NCBI RefSeq assembly: GCF_016906305.1
Contig: NZ_JADDOL010000019.1
Span: 1-64,000, forward strand
Source: Alloalcanivorax marinus
GTDB taxonomy: Bacteria > Pseudomonadota > Gammaproteobacteria > Pseudomonadales > Alcanivoracaceae
Length of the DNA stretch: 64,000 nucleotides
Direction: 5' to 3'
Under the pieces are notes generated by a model, which saw only the letters and a list, made by a program, of their open reading frames with translations, made no database searches and was not told the DNA's origin. The position numbers and the translations under genes are program-made. Below are positions 33,872 through 41,835 of this stretch, in pieces (position 1 is the first letter of the stretch; each line of letters begins with the position of its first letter).

Positions 33872-34654
33872 TCAATTCATATCCTTGCGCTTTTCGAGCT
33901 GGTGGCGGTCCTCGGTGAGGCCGATCTGCCAGTAGCCGCTGGCGTAGAGGCGGCCGCGTTCCACCTGGCGTTCCTGGGTGAAGTAGCGGCGCAGGGCGCG
34001 CACGGCGCCGCTTTCACCGGCCACCCAGACCGCCGGCGAGCCGTCCAGCCAGGGCAGCGCCAGCACCGTGTCCACCAGCCCCACCGCCGGCTGCTCCGGG
34101 TAGGGATTGACCCGCCAGGTGACCTGGATACCGTCCGGGAACGGCAGCGGCTGCCGGTCGGCGGGATCGAGGACGTCCAGCACGGCGTAGCCGCGCGCGT
34201 GGGCCGGCAGGCGCTCGATGTTGGCGCCGATGGCGGGCAGCGCCGACATGTCGCCGGCGAACAGAAACCAGTCGGCGTCGAAGTCGACGAACTTGGGCGC
34301 GCCGGGGCCGGCGAAGCCGATGCGGTCGCCGGGTCGGGCGGCGGCGGCCCAGCCCGAGGCCGGTCCGTGGTCGGCGTGCATCATGAAGTCCACGATCACC
34401 TCGCCGCGCGGGCGATCAAAGTGGCGCAGGGTGTAGGTCCGCACAAAGGGCTTTTGTTGCTCCGGGGTGTCGCTGAACGGCGGCAGCGCGATGTCCGTTT
34501 GGCCGGGCTTGGGAATCAACAGTTTGAAATTGGCGCTTTCGTGGCCTTCCGGAAAATCACTCAGGTCGCCGCCGCCGAGCACCACCCGTTTCATGTTCGG
34601 GGTCAGGGTCTCGGTGCGCAGCACCTCCAGGATACGGGGCGCGGGTCTGGGCAT
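33872..34654 (-). CDS. Siderophore-interacting protein (ferric-siderophore reductase, SIP/ViuB type)
   Basis: 260 aa. The FAD-binding barrel (LTPNMKRVVLGGGDLSDFP, FVRTYTLRHFDRPRGEVIVDFMMHADHGPASGWAAAARPGDRIGFAGPG) and the NAD(P)-binding SIP domain (ADWFLFAGDMSALPAIGANIERLP, WVAGESGAVRALRRYF) are complete. These cytoplasmic enzymes reduce ferric siderophores to release Fe2+. It is divergent from a MarR gene around a perfect inverted repeat. The TonB receptor at 19,728 is a plausible upstream partner. Confidence 0.92.
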   Translation of the reverse strand: MPRPAPRILEVLRTETLTPNMKRVVLGGGDLSDFPEGHESANFKLLIPKPGQTDIALPPFSDTPEQQKPFVRTYTLRHFDRPRGEVIVDFMMHADHGPASGWAAAARPGDRIGFAGPGAPKFVDFDADWFLFAGDMSALPAIGANIERLPAHARGYAVLDVLDPADRQPLPFPDGIQVTWRVNPYPEQPAVGLVDTVLALPWLDGSPAVWVAGESGAVRALRRYFTQERQVERGRLYASGYWQIGLTEDRHQLEKRKDMN

Positions 34655-34703
34655 GGTTCACCTCACGAATAACGGGGCGCTTGTGGCGCCCCGGCAATTA
34701 GTA

Positions 34704-34740
34704 GACAATATCAACCATAAATTCATTGGTTGATATTGTC
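34704..34740. promoter_or_regulatory. Perfect 14-bp-arm inverted repeat, candidate MarR operator
   Basis: GACAATATCAACCA (34,704-34,717) and TGGTTGATATTGTC (34,727-34,740) are exact reverse complements with a 9-bp AT-rich spacer. It sits between the divergent siderophore-interacting and MarR genes, 50 bp and 26 bp from their starts. This is ideal for a dimeric MarR protein controlling both promoters. Confidence 0.75.
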
Positions 34741-34765
34741 AACCAACAGCCTCGTGCCAAAACTC

Positions 34766-35200
34766 ATGCCACACCAAGCCGATATCCGCCAGGTGCTCTG
34801 GCAGCTGGCCTTCCAGTTCAAGGTCAGCAGCAAACGGGCGATCCGCGACTACGACTTGCCGCTGAACGGCATGCACGTGCGTCTGCTGCAAATGATCGCG
34901 CGCCAGCCCGCCTGCACCGCCCAGCACATCGCCGCCGTTACCGGTCGCGACAAGGGGCAGATCACCCGGGTGATCAAGGAACTGGAGACCATGGACCTGG
35001 TCACCCGAACCCCCAATCCGGAGGATCGCCGCAGCCAGTTACTGGCGCTGAGCCAGACCGGTCAGGGACTGATGGCGCGCATCCAGGAGGCGGAGGACGA
35101 AGTCACAAAAACGTTGCTAAAAGGCATCCCGAAAAAGGAGGTGGACGCCTTTATCGAGACCGGTAACCGGATGTTGGATAACTTGCGGGAGGAAAGTTGA
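34766..35200 (+). CDS. MarR-family transcriptional regulator
   Basis: 144 aa from the ATG at 34,766. An earlier TTG at 34,730 lies inside the palindrome and is rejected; GTG at 34,754 is possible. The winged helix is ACTAQHIAAVTGRDKGQITRVIKELETMDLVTRTPNPEDRRSQLLALSQTGQGLM. It likely represses itself and the divergent siderophore-interacting gene through the inverted repeat. Its TGA stop is supplied by the TTGAAAG repeat that starts there. Confidence 0.9.
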   Translation: MPHQADIRQVLWQLAFQFKVSSKRAIRDYDLPLNGMHVRLLQMIARQPACTAQHIAAVTGRDKGQITRVIKELETMDLVTRTPNPEDRRSQLLALSQTGQGLMARIQEAEDEVTKTLLKGIPKKEVDAFIETGNRMLDNLREES

Positions 35201-35216
35201 AAGTGAAAAGTTGAAA
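35192..35216 (+). repeat. Stop-codon-associated GTTGAAAG repeat, copy 1
   Basis: A 25-bp element with core GTTGAAAGTGAAAAGTTGAA begins inside the last codons of the MarR gene and supplies its TGA stop. An identical 25-bp copy occurs on the minus strand at 63,014-63,038, and a variant at 35,303-35,330. Confidence 0.85.
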
Positions 35217-35302
35217 CGCGCACTGGGCCTGTCCCGGTCCAGCCGCCGTGCCCGCGCTTGAAGCGAAAGCCAAAGGGGGGCGGGCCAAGAAATCGGCGCC
35301 CC

Positions 35303-35330
35303 TTTTAACTTTCAACTTTTAACTTTCAAC
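35303..35330 (-). repeat. GTTGAAAG repeat, variant copy
   Basis: On the minus strand it reads GTTGAAAGTTAAAAGTTGAA and onward. It lies downstream of the MFS gene in that gene's sense direction, opposite to the copy at 35,192. Together they form a long imperfect inverted repeat between two convergent genes. Confidence 0.8.
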
Positions 35331-35331
35331 T

Positions 35332-35356
35332 AAAAAAAGCGCGACCGTAGCCGCGC
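35332..35356 (-). terminator. Terminator-like hairpin after the MFS gene
   Basis: On the minus strand GCGCG, an 8-base loop and CGCGC are followed by seven T. The stem is short but the T-run is good. It lies 24 bp beyond the MFS stop and would end the 35,380-43,188 operon. Confidence 0.55.
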
Positions 35357-35379
35357 CGAACCATAATTTTTTTCGCGAG

Positions 35380-36594
35380 TTAGCGCTCGTATTCCTTGAG
35401 TTTCTGCATTGCGACCGTGCCCACCACCGGCCCAATGGCCAACAAACCGAACGCCGCCGGCCAGCCCCAGGCGTTCTGCACCACCGGAATCAACCACAGG
35501 GTCGGTACCGTCAGCACGAAGCCGATGGCCAGCTGAAGGGTCAGGGCGGTGCCCACGTATTGTTGATCGCCCAACTCGGTGATCACGGTTGAGAACTGCG
35601 CCGAGTCCGCCACCACCGCGAAGCCCCACACCAGGCCCACCAGCAGCACCAGGGGCAGCGGCGCGCTGTGCAGAAAGCCGATCAGCAACGCGCAGGCGCC
35701 GGACACGACCATCGCCGCCGAGGTGGTGTTGCCGCGCCCCCAGCGGTCGCCCAGTTCACCGCCCACCCAGCAGCCCACGGCACCGATGGCGATCACCAGA
35801 AACGCCAGCAGCGCGCCGGTGCCGCCGGGCTCCGCCCAACCGTCGTTGCGCAGTACCTGGGTGATGAACACTGAGAACCAGGCCCACATCGCGTACAGCT
35901 CCCACATGTGGCCGAAGTAGCCGATCGACGCCAGCCGCACCGGCCGGTCCGAGAACGCCCGCAGCGCCTGGCCCGGGTTGAACGGCGCGCGCGGAAAATC
36001 GAAGGGCCCGTCGCTGCCCAGAAACTCGGCGATCAGGCCGCCGGCCAACGTCAACACCGAGGTGGCCACGATCACCAGCCGCCAGTCCAGCCCGCCCAGG
36101 CCGTTGACCAGATGGGGGGTGGCGGAACCCAGCGTCAGCGCGCCCACCATGATGCCCAGGGCGGTGCCCCGTTTGACCTTGAACCAGGTGGCCATGGCCT
36201 TCATCGCCGGCGGATAAACGCCGGCCAGGAACAGCCCGGTGAGCCCGCGCAGCAGCATGGCGCCAGTGACCCCGGGTTCGGTGAGCAGCAGCAGATTGGC
36301 CAGCGCCGCGCCGAGGGAACCGAACAGCATCAGCCGCCGGGGCGGGATCAGGTCGGCCAGATTGAACAGCGCCGAGCCCAGGGCCCCGACCACGAAACCG
36401 AGCTGCACGCTGATCGTCATCCACGCCGACTGGCCCGGCGTCAGTGACCAAAGCTCACGCAGTTGCGGTACCACCGCGGTGGCGGAAAACCAGGTGGTCA
36501 TGCCCAGCAACATAGCGCCGGCGAGGATCGTCAGTCCCCGCCAGCAGCCGTGCGGATCACGGCGAACAACGGCGGCCGGATCCACCTTGTTCAT
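35380..36594 (-). CDS. MFS transporter
   Basis: 404 aa with twelve predicted helices. WFSATAVVPQLRELWSLTPGQSAWMTISVQLGFVVGAL and GLFLAGVYPPAMKAMATWFKVKRGTALGIMVGALTLGSATPHLV (with the G-x-x-x-K-x-x-R-G loop) are typical of the cyanate/nitrate-like or NreB-type MFS groups. Substrate unknown. Its start overlaps the MaoC stop by 4 bp, so it belongs to the carboxylate operon and may import or export a pathway acid. Confidence 0.88.
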   Translation of the reverse strand: MNKVDPAAVVRRDPHGCWRGLTILAGAMLLGMTTWFSATAVVPQLRELWSLTPGQSAWMTISVQLGFVVGALGSALFNLADLIPPRRLMLFGSLGAALANLLLLTEPGVTGAMLLRGLTGLFLAGVYPPAMKAMATWFKVKRGTALGIMVGALTLGSATPHLVNGLGGLDWRLVIVATSVLTLAGGLIAEFLGSDGPFDFPRAPFNPGQALRAFSDRPVRLASIGYFGHMWELYAMWAWFSVFITQVLRNDGWAEPGGTGALLAFLVIAIGAVGCWVGGELGDRWGRGNTTSAAMVVSGACALLIGFLHSAPLPLVLLVGLVWGFAVVADSAQFSTVITELGDQQYVGTALTLQLAIGFVLTVPTLWLIPVVQNAWGWPAAFGLLAIGPVVGTVAMQKLKEYER

Positions 36595-37052
36595 CGTGGC
36601 AGCGCGGCGGTGTAGGTCACCGCTTCACCGCTGATGCAGACTTCACCGTCCTGGTTTTCCACGGTGGTGCGGATGGTGCAGAACGGCTTGTCCTCACGGA
36701 CATTGAGCACTTCCACCCGGCCGGTGATGGTGTCGCCCACGTACACCGGCTTGGAGAATTTCCATTCCACGCTGAGGAACACGCTGCCCGGGCCGGGCAG
36801 GTCCTCGGCCACCACCGCGTTGAGAATGCCGGTGGTCACCCCGCCCTGCACGATCAGGCCACCGAAGCGGGAGGCTTCCGCCGCCGCCTTGTCGGTGTGC
36901 AGCGGGTTGTAGTCGCCGCTCATTTCGCTGAACAGCTCGATGTCTTTCTCGGTGACGTCCTTTTTGCGTTCGGCGATCTGGCCTTCACGGGGCATGCCGT
37001 GACGGGTCTCGGTCCAGCCGTTAACGGCCTTGGCTTGATCATTGGCGCTCAT
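36591..37052 (-). CDS. MaoC-family (R)-specific enoyl-CoA hydratase-like protein
   Basis: 153 aa, one hot-dog domain. The hydratase-2 motif is intact: SGDYNPLHTDKAAAEASRFGGLIVQGGV, with the catalytic Asp and His in D-x-N-P-L-H. These enzymes add water to enoyl-CoA. Here it is co-transcribed with a thiolase, a DUF35 protein and an SCP-thiolase-like protein, suggesting a hydration step before C-C bond cleavage. Confidence 0.9.
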   Translation of the reverse strand: MSANDQAKAVNGWTETRHGMPREGQIAERKKDVTEKDIELFSEMSGDYNPLHTDKAAAEASRFGGLIVQGGVTTGILNAVVAEDLPGPGSVFLSVEWKFSKPVYVGDTITGRVEVLNVREDKPFCTIRTTVENQDGEVCISGEAVTYTAALPR

Positions 37053-37085
37053 GGGTACTCCTTTTCATTCATGATTCAGTGTTGT

Positions 37086-38261
37086 TCAGGCAAGTCGTTC
37101 CAGCACCACCGCGTAGCCCTGGCCGCCGCCGCCGCACAGGGACGCCACGGCGTAGCGCCCCTGGCGGCGGCGCAGTTCCCGGGCGGCGGTGAGCAGCAAC
37201 CGGAAACCGGTGCCGCCCAGCGGGTGACCCAGGGCGATGGCGCCACCGTTCACATTGACCTTGTCGGCGGGCAGATCCAGGTGCCGGCAACTGGCGATCA
37301 CCACGGCGGCGAACGCCTCGTTGATCTCGAACACATCGATGTCACCCAGTTGCAGGCCGGCGCGGGCCACCGCCTGCTCGATGGCGGCGGCGGGTTTCAG
37401 ATGCAGGGTGTTGTCCGGCCCGGCCACTTCCGCCCAGGCGCGGATCCGGCCCAGGGGCGTGACGCCGGCGGCCTCCGCCTCGGCCAGGGAACAGACCAGG
37501 CCGGCGGAGGCGCCGTCGGTCATTTGCGAGGCGCTGCCGGCGGTGATGGTGCCGCCCTCCTCGAAGGCGGCGCGCAGCCCGGCCAGTTTCTCTTCGCTGC
37601 TGTCGGCGCGAATGCCCTCGTCCCGATCCAGCCGCGCCGAGCCGTTGTCGAACGGCAGAATCTCGCCGTCGAAGAAGCCGCTTTCCACGCCGGCGGCGGC
37701 GCGTTGGTGAGAGGCGGCGGCGTAGGCATCCTGCTCCGGACGCCGGATGCCCAGATCCCGGTTGGCGCGCTCCGACAGCGGGCCCATGCCCTCGTCGGTG
37801 AGCGAACACCAGAGGCCGTCGTTCATCATGATGTCGGTGAACGCCAGCTCTCCGGGACGGCGTTCCGCCTGGCGCATCAGCCGGGCATGGGGCGCGCGGC
37901 TCATGGAGTCGCCGCCGCCGACGATATAGCGCCGCCCCTCGCCCAGGCGGATACGTCGGGAGGCATCGGCGACGCTGGCCAGGCCGGCCAGGCAAACGTT
38001 ATTCAGGGTCAGCGCCGGCACCCGCCAGTCGACGCCGGCCTCGGCGGCGATCAAACGGGCCGGGTTCTGCCCCTGGCCGGCCTGCAGCACCTGACCGAGC
38101 AGCACGCCATCGGCGCGCTGGAAAGCCGGATAGCGGCGAATCAGTTCGGCCACCGGCGCGGCACTGAGCGCGCGCGCCGGCACCGACGCCAGGGCACCCA
38201 GATAGCGGCCGAACGGCGTGCGGATGCCGTCCAGCAGCACCGGTTCCAGATGGGCGTCCAT
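37086..38261 (-). CDS. Acetyl-CoA C-acyltransferase (thiolase)
   Basis: 391 aa, normal for a degradative or biosynthetic thiolase. The acylated cysteine is C90 in LNNVCLAGLAS (CGSG-type site altered to CLAG). H346 stands in NGGAIALGHPLGGTG, and the second cysteine C376 in LCGGGGQGYAV. It cleaves 3-ketoacyl-CoA to acetyl-CoA and a shortened acyl-CoA. Its ATG overlaps the DUF35 stop by one base. True catalytic residues distinguish it from the SCP-type protein two genes upstream. Confidence 0.92.
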   Translation of the reverse strand: MDAHLEPVLLDGIRTPFGRYLGALASVPARALSAAPVAELIRRYPAFQRADGVLLGQVLQAGQGQNPARLIAAEAGVDWRVPALTLNNVCLAGLASVADASRRIRLGEGRRYIVGGGDSMSRAPHARLMRQAERRPGELAFTDIMMNDGLWCSLTDEGMGPLSERANRDLGIRRPEQDAYAAASHQRAAAGVESGFFDGEILPFDNGSARLDRDEGIRADSSEEKLAGLRAAFEEGGTITAGSASQMTDGASAGLVCSLAEAEAAGVTPLGRIRAWAEVAGPDNTLHLKPAAAIEQAVARAGLQLGDIDVFEINEAFAAVVIASCRHLDLPADKVNVNGGAIALGHPLGGTGFRLLLTAARELRRRQGRYAVASLCGGGGQGYAVVLERLA

Positions 38262-38686
38262 CAGTCTTTCTCCTTGTGAGCGAACTCTTCGGGAACGAAT
38301 TTGGGCAGCACTTCACCGCCCTGCTCCACCCAGTGCACGCGCACCGCCTGGCCGATGCGCACCTGCTCCGGCGCGCAGCCCACCACGTTGGAAAGTATTC
38401 GCGGGCCTTCCTCCAGGTCGATCAGCGCTACCACGTAGGGGGTGTCTTCCTGGAACGCCGGGTGGCCGGGTTTGTGCACCACGATGAACGAGGCCACGGT
38501 GCCCCGTCCGCTGGCATCGCGCCATTCAAGGTGGGTCGACCAGCTGCGCGGATCCAGGGCGCGGGGGTAGAACACCCACTGGCCGGAATCCGGGCAGTAC
38601 TGCAAGCGCAGGCGGCGCTCCCTGCAACCGTCCCAGAACGGTTGCGACAGCGGGCTGGCCTGGGGGCCGGGTTTGACGATGGTCAT
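38261..38686 (-). CDS. DUF35 OB-fold acyl-CoA-associated protein
   Basis: 141 aa from the ATG at 38,686. The layout is an N-terminal helix (SPLSQPFWDGCRERRLRLQYC), a ribbon, and an OB-fold (GTVASFIVVHKPGHPAFQEDTPYVVALIDLEEGPRILSNVVGCAPEQVRIGQAVRVHWVE). DUF35 proteins form complexes with thiolase-superfamily partners and channel acyl-CoA. The rubredoxin-like zinc site is mostly lost: CPDSG stands for CxxCG and the second pair is absent. Neighbours on both sides encode thiolase-fold proteins. Confidence 0.88.
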   Translation of the reverse strand: MTIVKPGPQASPLSQPFWDGCRERRLRLQYCPDSGQWVFYPRALDPRSWSTHLEWRDASGRGTVASFIVVHKPGHPAFQEDTPYVVALIDLEEGPRILSNVVGCAPEQVRIGQAVRVHWVEQGGEVLPKFVPEEFAHKEKD

Positions 38687-38688
38687 GG

Positions 38689-39843
38689 TCAGTCCTCCCG
38701 GCGCAGCACCAGAGCGGTGGCTTCGCTCATGGTGGCGCCATTGCCGGTGATCAGGGCGTGGCGGGCGTCGGCGATCTGCCGGCCTTCGGCCTGGTGGCGC
38801 AGTTGCCGCACCGCCTCGATGATGTGCGACATGCCACCGGCCAGATCGGCCTGCCCGAACGACAGCTGGCCCCCGTGGGTGTTGAGCGGCTGGTCGCCCT
38901 CCGCGCTCAGGTCGTGGGCCGCCAGCCAGGGGCCGCCCTGCCCCGGCGGGCACAGGCCGGCGTCTTCCACGGTCACCGCCAGCATGATGCTGTAGCAGTC
39001 GTACAGCGACAGCAGGTCCATTTGCCCGGCGTCCACGCCGGCCTGCTGGAAGGCCCGCGCCATGGCCGGTTTGAGCGGGCCGGAGAGCAGGTCCGGCGCG
39101 CCGGAAATGGCCCGGTGAGTGACCTTTTCGCCAGCGCCGGCCAACAACACCGGCGGCTGGCCCAGGGTCCTGGCCCGCCGCGCCGAGGTCACCACGAAGG
39201 CGGCGCCGCCGGCGCAGGGCATCACCACTTCCAAAAGCCGCAGCGGCTCCGCCACCCAGGGCGAGTTGAGCACGTCGTCCACGGTGATCGGCGCATCGCG
39301 GAAGATCGCCTGCGGATGGCGGGCGGCGTTGCGGCGCTGCGCCGCCACCGCCGTGGCCAACTGCTCGCTGGTGGTGCCGTAATGGTGCATGTGCGCCTGG
39401 GCGATCATGGCGTAGGCGGCGTTGGCGCCGGAGGCGCCGAACGGCACATCGAACTCGCGGATCGGATTGCGGTTGGGCGAGCGCGGCGGCGTCGGCTCGC
39501 GGGTGTTGGCCAGCACGCACAGCACCGCCTCGCACATGCCGGCGTTGATCGCCGCCGCCGCCCGCCAGGCCATGCCGGCGCCGGACGCGCCGCCCAGGTC
39601 CACCACATTGCTCATGGTGGGCCGCAGCCCCAGGTACTCGCTGACCGTGGCCGGCACGTGCTGGGGCGTCTCGCCCACCTGCGGGCCCACCAGCAGGCCG
39701 TCGATGGCGGCCGGCTCCAGACCGGCGTCGGCCACCGCCTCGGCGCTCACCCGGGCGATCATGCCCAGGGTGGTTTCACCCTCGGTGCGGCGCCTGGGCG
39801 TGAGCTCGGCGATGCCGGCGATGGCGCAGTCCCAGTGGCTCAT
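38689..39843 (-). CDS. SCP-x/Ltp-type thiolase-like protein (non-thiolytic, possible retro-aldolase)
   Basis: 384 aa of thiolase fold, but the nucleophilic Cys position reads GGASGAG (84-90) and the usual GHP histidine motif reads SFGQADLAGG, so it cannot be a normal thiolase. YDCYS (Y281) matches the tyrosine-bearing motif of the Ltp2-type family, whose steroid members do retro-aldol C-C cleavage together with a DUF35 domain. A DUF35 gene follows after 2 bp and a MaoC gene comes three genes later, supporting such a complex. The substrate is unknown. Confidence 0.85.
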   Translation of the reverse strand: MSHWDCAIAGIAELTPRRRTEGETTLGMIARVSAEAVADAGLEPAAIDGLLVGPQVGETPQHVPATVSEYLGLRPTMSNVVDLGGASGAGMAWRAAAAINAGMCEAVLCVLANTREPTPPRSPNRNPIREFDVPFGASGANAAYAMIAQAHMHHYGTTSEQLATAVAAQRRNAARHPQAIFRDAPITVDDVLNSPWVAEPLRLLEVVMPCAGGAAFVVTSARRARTLGQPPVLLAGAGEKVTHRAISGAPDLLSGPLKPAMARAFQQAGVDAGQMDLLSLYDCYSIMLAVTVEDAGLCPPGQGGPWLAAHDLSAEGDQPLNTHGGQLSFGQADLAGGMSHIIEAVRQLRHQAEGRQIADARHALITGNGATMSEATALVLRRED

Positions 39844-41804
39844 GCCCGGACCTCCGCCACCGCCACGAACTCATCCAGGCAATCCGGATTGAGCAGTGAG
39901 CCTTTGTTTTTCACCGGCTTGCCGGTGAGCAGTTGCAGCACCGCTTTCTCTACTTTCTTGCCGTTCAGGGTGTAGGGAATTTCCGGCACCGGGAAGATGC
40001 GTTTAGGCACATGGCGCGGCGACGCCTCGCGCAGCAGCGAGGAGCGAATACGCTCTTCCAGGCCGTCGTCCATGGCCTGGTCCGGGCCGGTGACCACGAA
40101 CAGCCACAGGTCCATATCGCCACCCTCCGCCGGGTAGCCGATCACCAGGGAATCCTCCACCCCGTCCAGAGCCTCCACCACCCGGTAGATTTCCGAGGGG
40201 CCCATGCGCACCCCGCCGGGCTTGAGCAAGGTATCGCTGCGGCCGGTGATGACGATGCCGCCGCTGGCGGTGAAGTAAGCCACGTCGCCGTGGGTCCAGA
40301 TGTCGGCGCGCTCGCCGAAGTAGATGTCCAGATAACGCTGCCAGCCGTCGTCGCCCCAGAATCCCAGCGGCATGGACGGGAACGGCTCGGTGCACACCAG
40401 ATCGCCGTGGCGGCCCAGCACCGGAATGTCCCGTTCGTCGAGCATGGCCATGGCCATGCCCAGCGCCGGCACCTGAATCTCGCCGGCGCGTACCGGCCCC
40501 GCCGGGTTACCCATCACGAAGCAGCCCATGATTTCGGTGCCGCCGGAGATCGACGCCAGGCACAGGTCCGCCTTCACCGCGCCGTAGACCCAGCGGAAGT
40601 TTTCCTGGGTGAGCGGCGCGCCGGCGCTCATCACCATGCGCAGGGCGGAGAGATCATGGTCGTCGCCAGGCCGGCGGCCGTCCTGCTCCAGCAACGACAG
40701 ATACTTGGGGCTGGTGCCGAAGTGGGTGGTGCCGGTTTCGGCGGCAATGCGCCACAGGATGTCGTGGTCCAGGGCGCCGTCGCGCTTGGGCAGGGCGGCG
40801 CCGTCATAGAGCACAAGGGTGGCGCCACTGGCGCGGGCGGTGATCATCCAGTGGTACATCATCCAGGCGGTGGAGGTGTAATAGAGGACGCGGTCACCGG
40901 GGCCGATGTCGCAGTGCAGCATGTGCTCCTTGCGATGGGTGATCAGAGTGCCGCCGGCGCTGTGCACGATGCACTTGGGCAGCCCGGTGGTGCCGGAGGT
41001 ATAGATCACGTAGAGCGGATGGTTGAACGGCAGCGCCACATAGTCCGGCCGCGCCGGCGCGCCCCGGGCCAGGTCGTCGAGCCGCTGGCCGGGGACGCGG
41101 GCGCCCGGCGCCTCGCCGTCGCCGCACAGCAGCAGCTGGGCCACGTTCAGTTTATTGGCGATCTCCGCCACCCGCTCGCCGATGTCATGCTGGCGGCCGT
41201 TGTAGCGGTAGCGCGGCACCGCCACCAGCACCTTGGGTTCAATCTGGCCGAAGCGGTCGAGCACCCCGTTGACGCCGAACTCCGGCGCGCAGGCCGACCA
41301 GATGGCGCCGATGGAGGCGGTGGCCAATACCAGCACCAGGGTATCCAGGGTGTTGGGCATCAGCCCGGCGACCCGGTCGCCCTCGCCCACGTTCAGCGCC
41401 CGCAGCGCCTGCTGGGCGCCGGCCACCCGCTCACGCAATTGCGCCAGGGTCACCTCACGGCCGACGCCGTCCTCGCCGGTTTCCACCACCGCGATGTCGG
41501 TGTCATCACCGGCCAGCAGGTTCTCGGCGAAGTTCATGCGCGCGCCGACGAAAAAGCGGGCGCCGATCATGCGTGCCTCGCCGTCGCGGCTGAGCACCTG
41601 GTCGTAGTCGCTGGCCAGGGGCGCGGCGAAGCGCCAGAACTCGGCCCAGAAATCCTCCAGGCAGGTCACCGAGTAACGATGCAGGTCGGCGTAGCCGGCG
41701 CCTTCCAGACCCACCTGCCGGGCGAAGCGCGCGATCTGCGTGTCCGCCGCCTGTTGGGGGGTGGGCGTCCAGCACAGCGGCGCCAGGTTGTCCGTGTAGC
41801 TCAT
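39840..41804 (-). CDS. aacS: Acetoacetate--CoA ligase-like enzyme
   Basis: 654 aa, the full length of AacS. CWTPTPQQAADTQIARFARQV, HRYSVTCLEDFWAEFWRFA, the P-loop YTSGTTGLPKCIVH, LASISGGTEIMGCFVMGNP and GRSDTLLKPGGVRMGPSEIYRVVE are typical of the family. It activates acetoacetate or a related 3-ketoacid to its CoA ester with ATP. With AtoE and thiolases in the same operon this makes a ketoacid-use pathway. It overlaps the next gene by 4 bp. Confidence 0.92.
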   Translation of the reverse strand: MSYTDNLAPLCWTPTPQQAADTQIARFARQVGLEGAGYADLHRYSVTCLEDFWAEFWRFAAPLASDYDQVLSRDGEARMIGARFFVGARMNFAENLLAGDDTDIAVVETGEDGVGREVTLAQLRERVAGAQQALRALNVGEGDRVAGLMPNTLDTLVLVLATASIGAIWSACAPEFGVNGVLDRFGQIEPKVLVAVPRYRYNGRQHDIGERVAEIANKLNVAQLLLCGDGEAPGARVPGQRLDDLARGAPARPDYVALPFNHPLYVIYTSGTTGLPKCIVHSAGGTLITHRKEHMLHCDIGPGDRVLYYTSTAWMMYHWMITARASGATLVLYDGAALPKRDGALDHDILWRIAAETGTTHFGTSPKYLSLLEQDGRRPGDDHDLSALRMVMSAGAPLTQENFRWVYGAVKADLCLASISGGTEIMGCFVMGNPAGPVRAGEIQVPALGMAMAMLDERDIPVLGRHGDLVCTEPFPSMPLGFWGDDGWQRYLDIYFGERADIWTHGDVAYFTASGGIVITGRSDTLLKPGGVRMGPSEIYRVVEALDGVEDSLVIGYPAEGGDMDLWLFVVTGPDQAMDDGLEERIRSSLLREASPRHVPKRIFPVPEIPYTLNGKKVEKAVLQLLTGKPVKNKGSLLNPDCLDEFVAVAEVRA

Positions 41805-41835
41805 TGATGCACTCCTGTTTTTTCTCAGGGGAGAC

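Noticed and set aside
38261..39535. Long open frame on the minus strand containing the DUF35 protein at its end
   Set aside because: The upstream 280 codons are the out-of-frame shadow of the SCP-thiolase-like gene; they are Arg/Gly-rich. Only 38,261-38,686 is coding.
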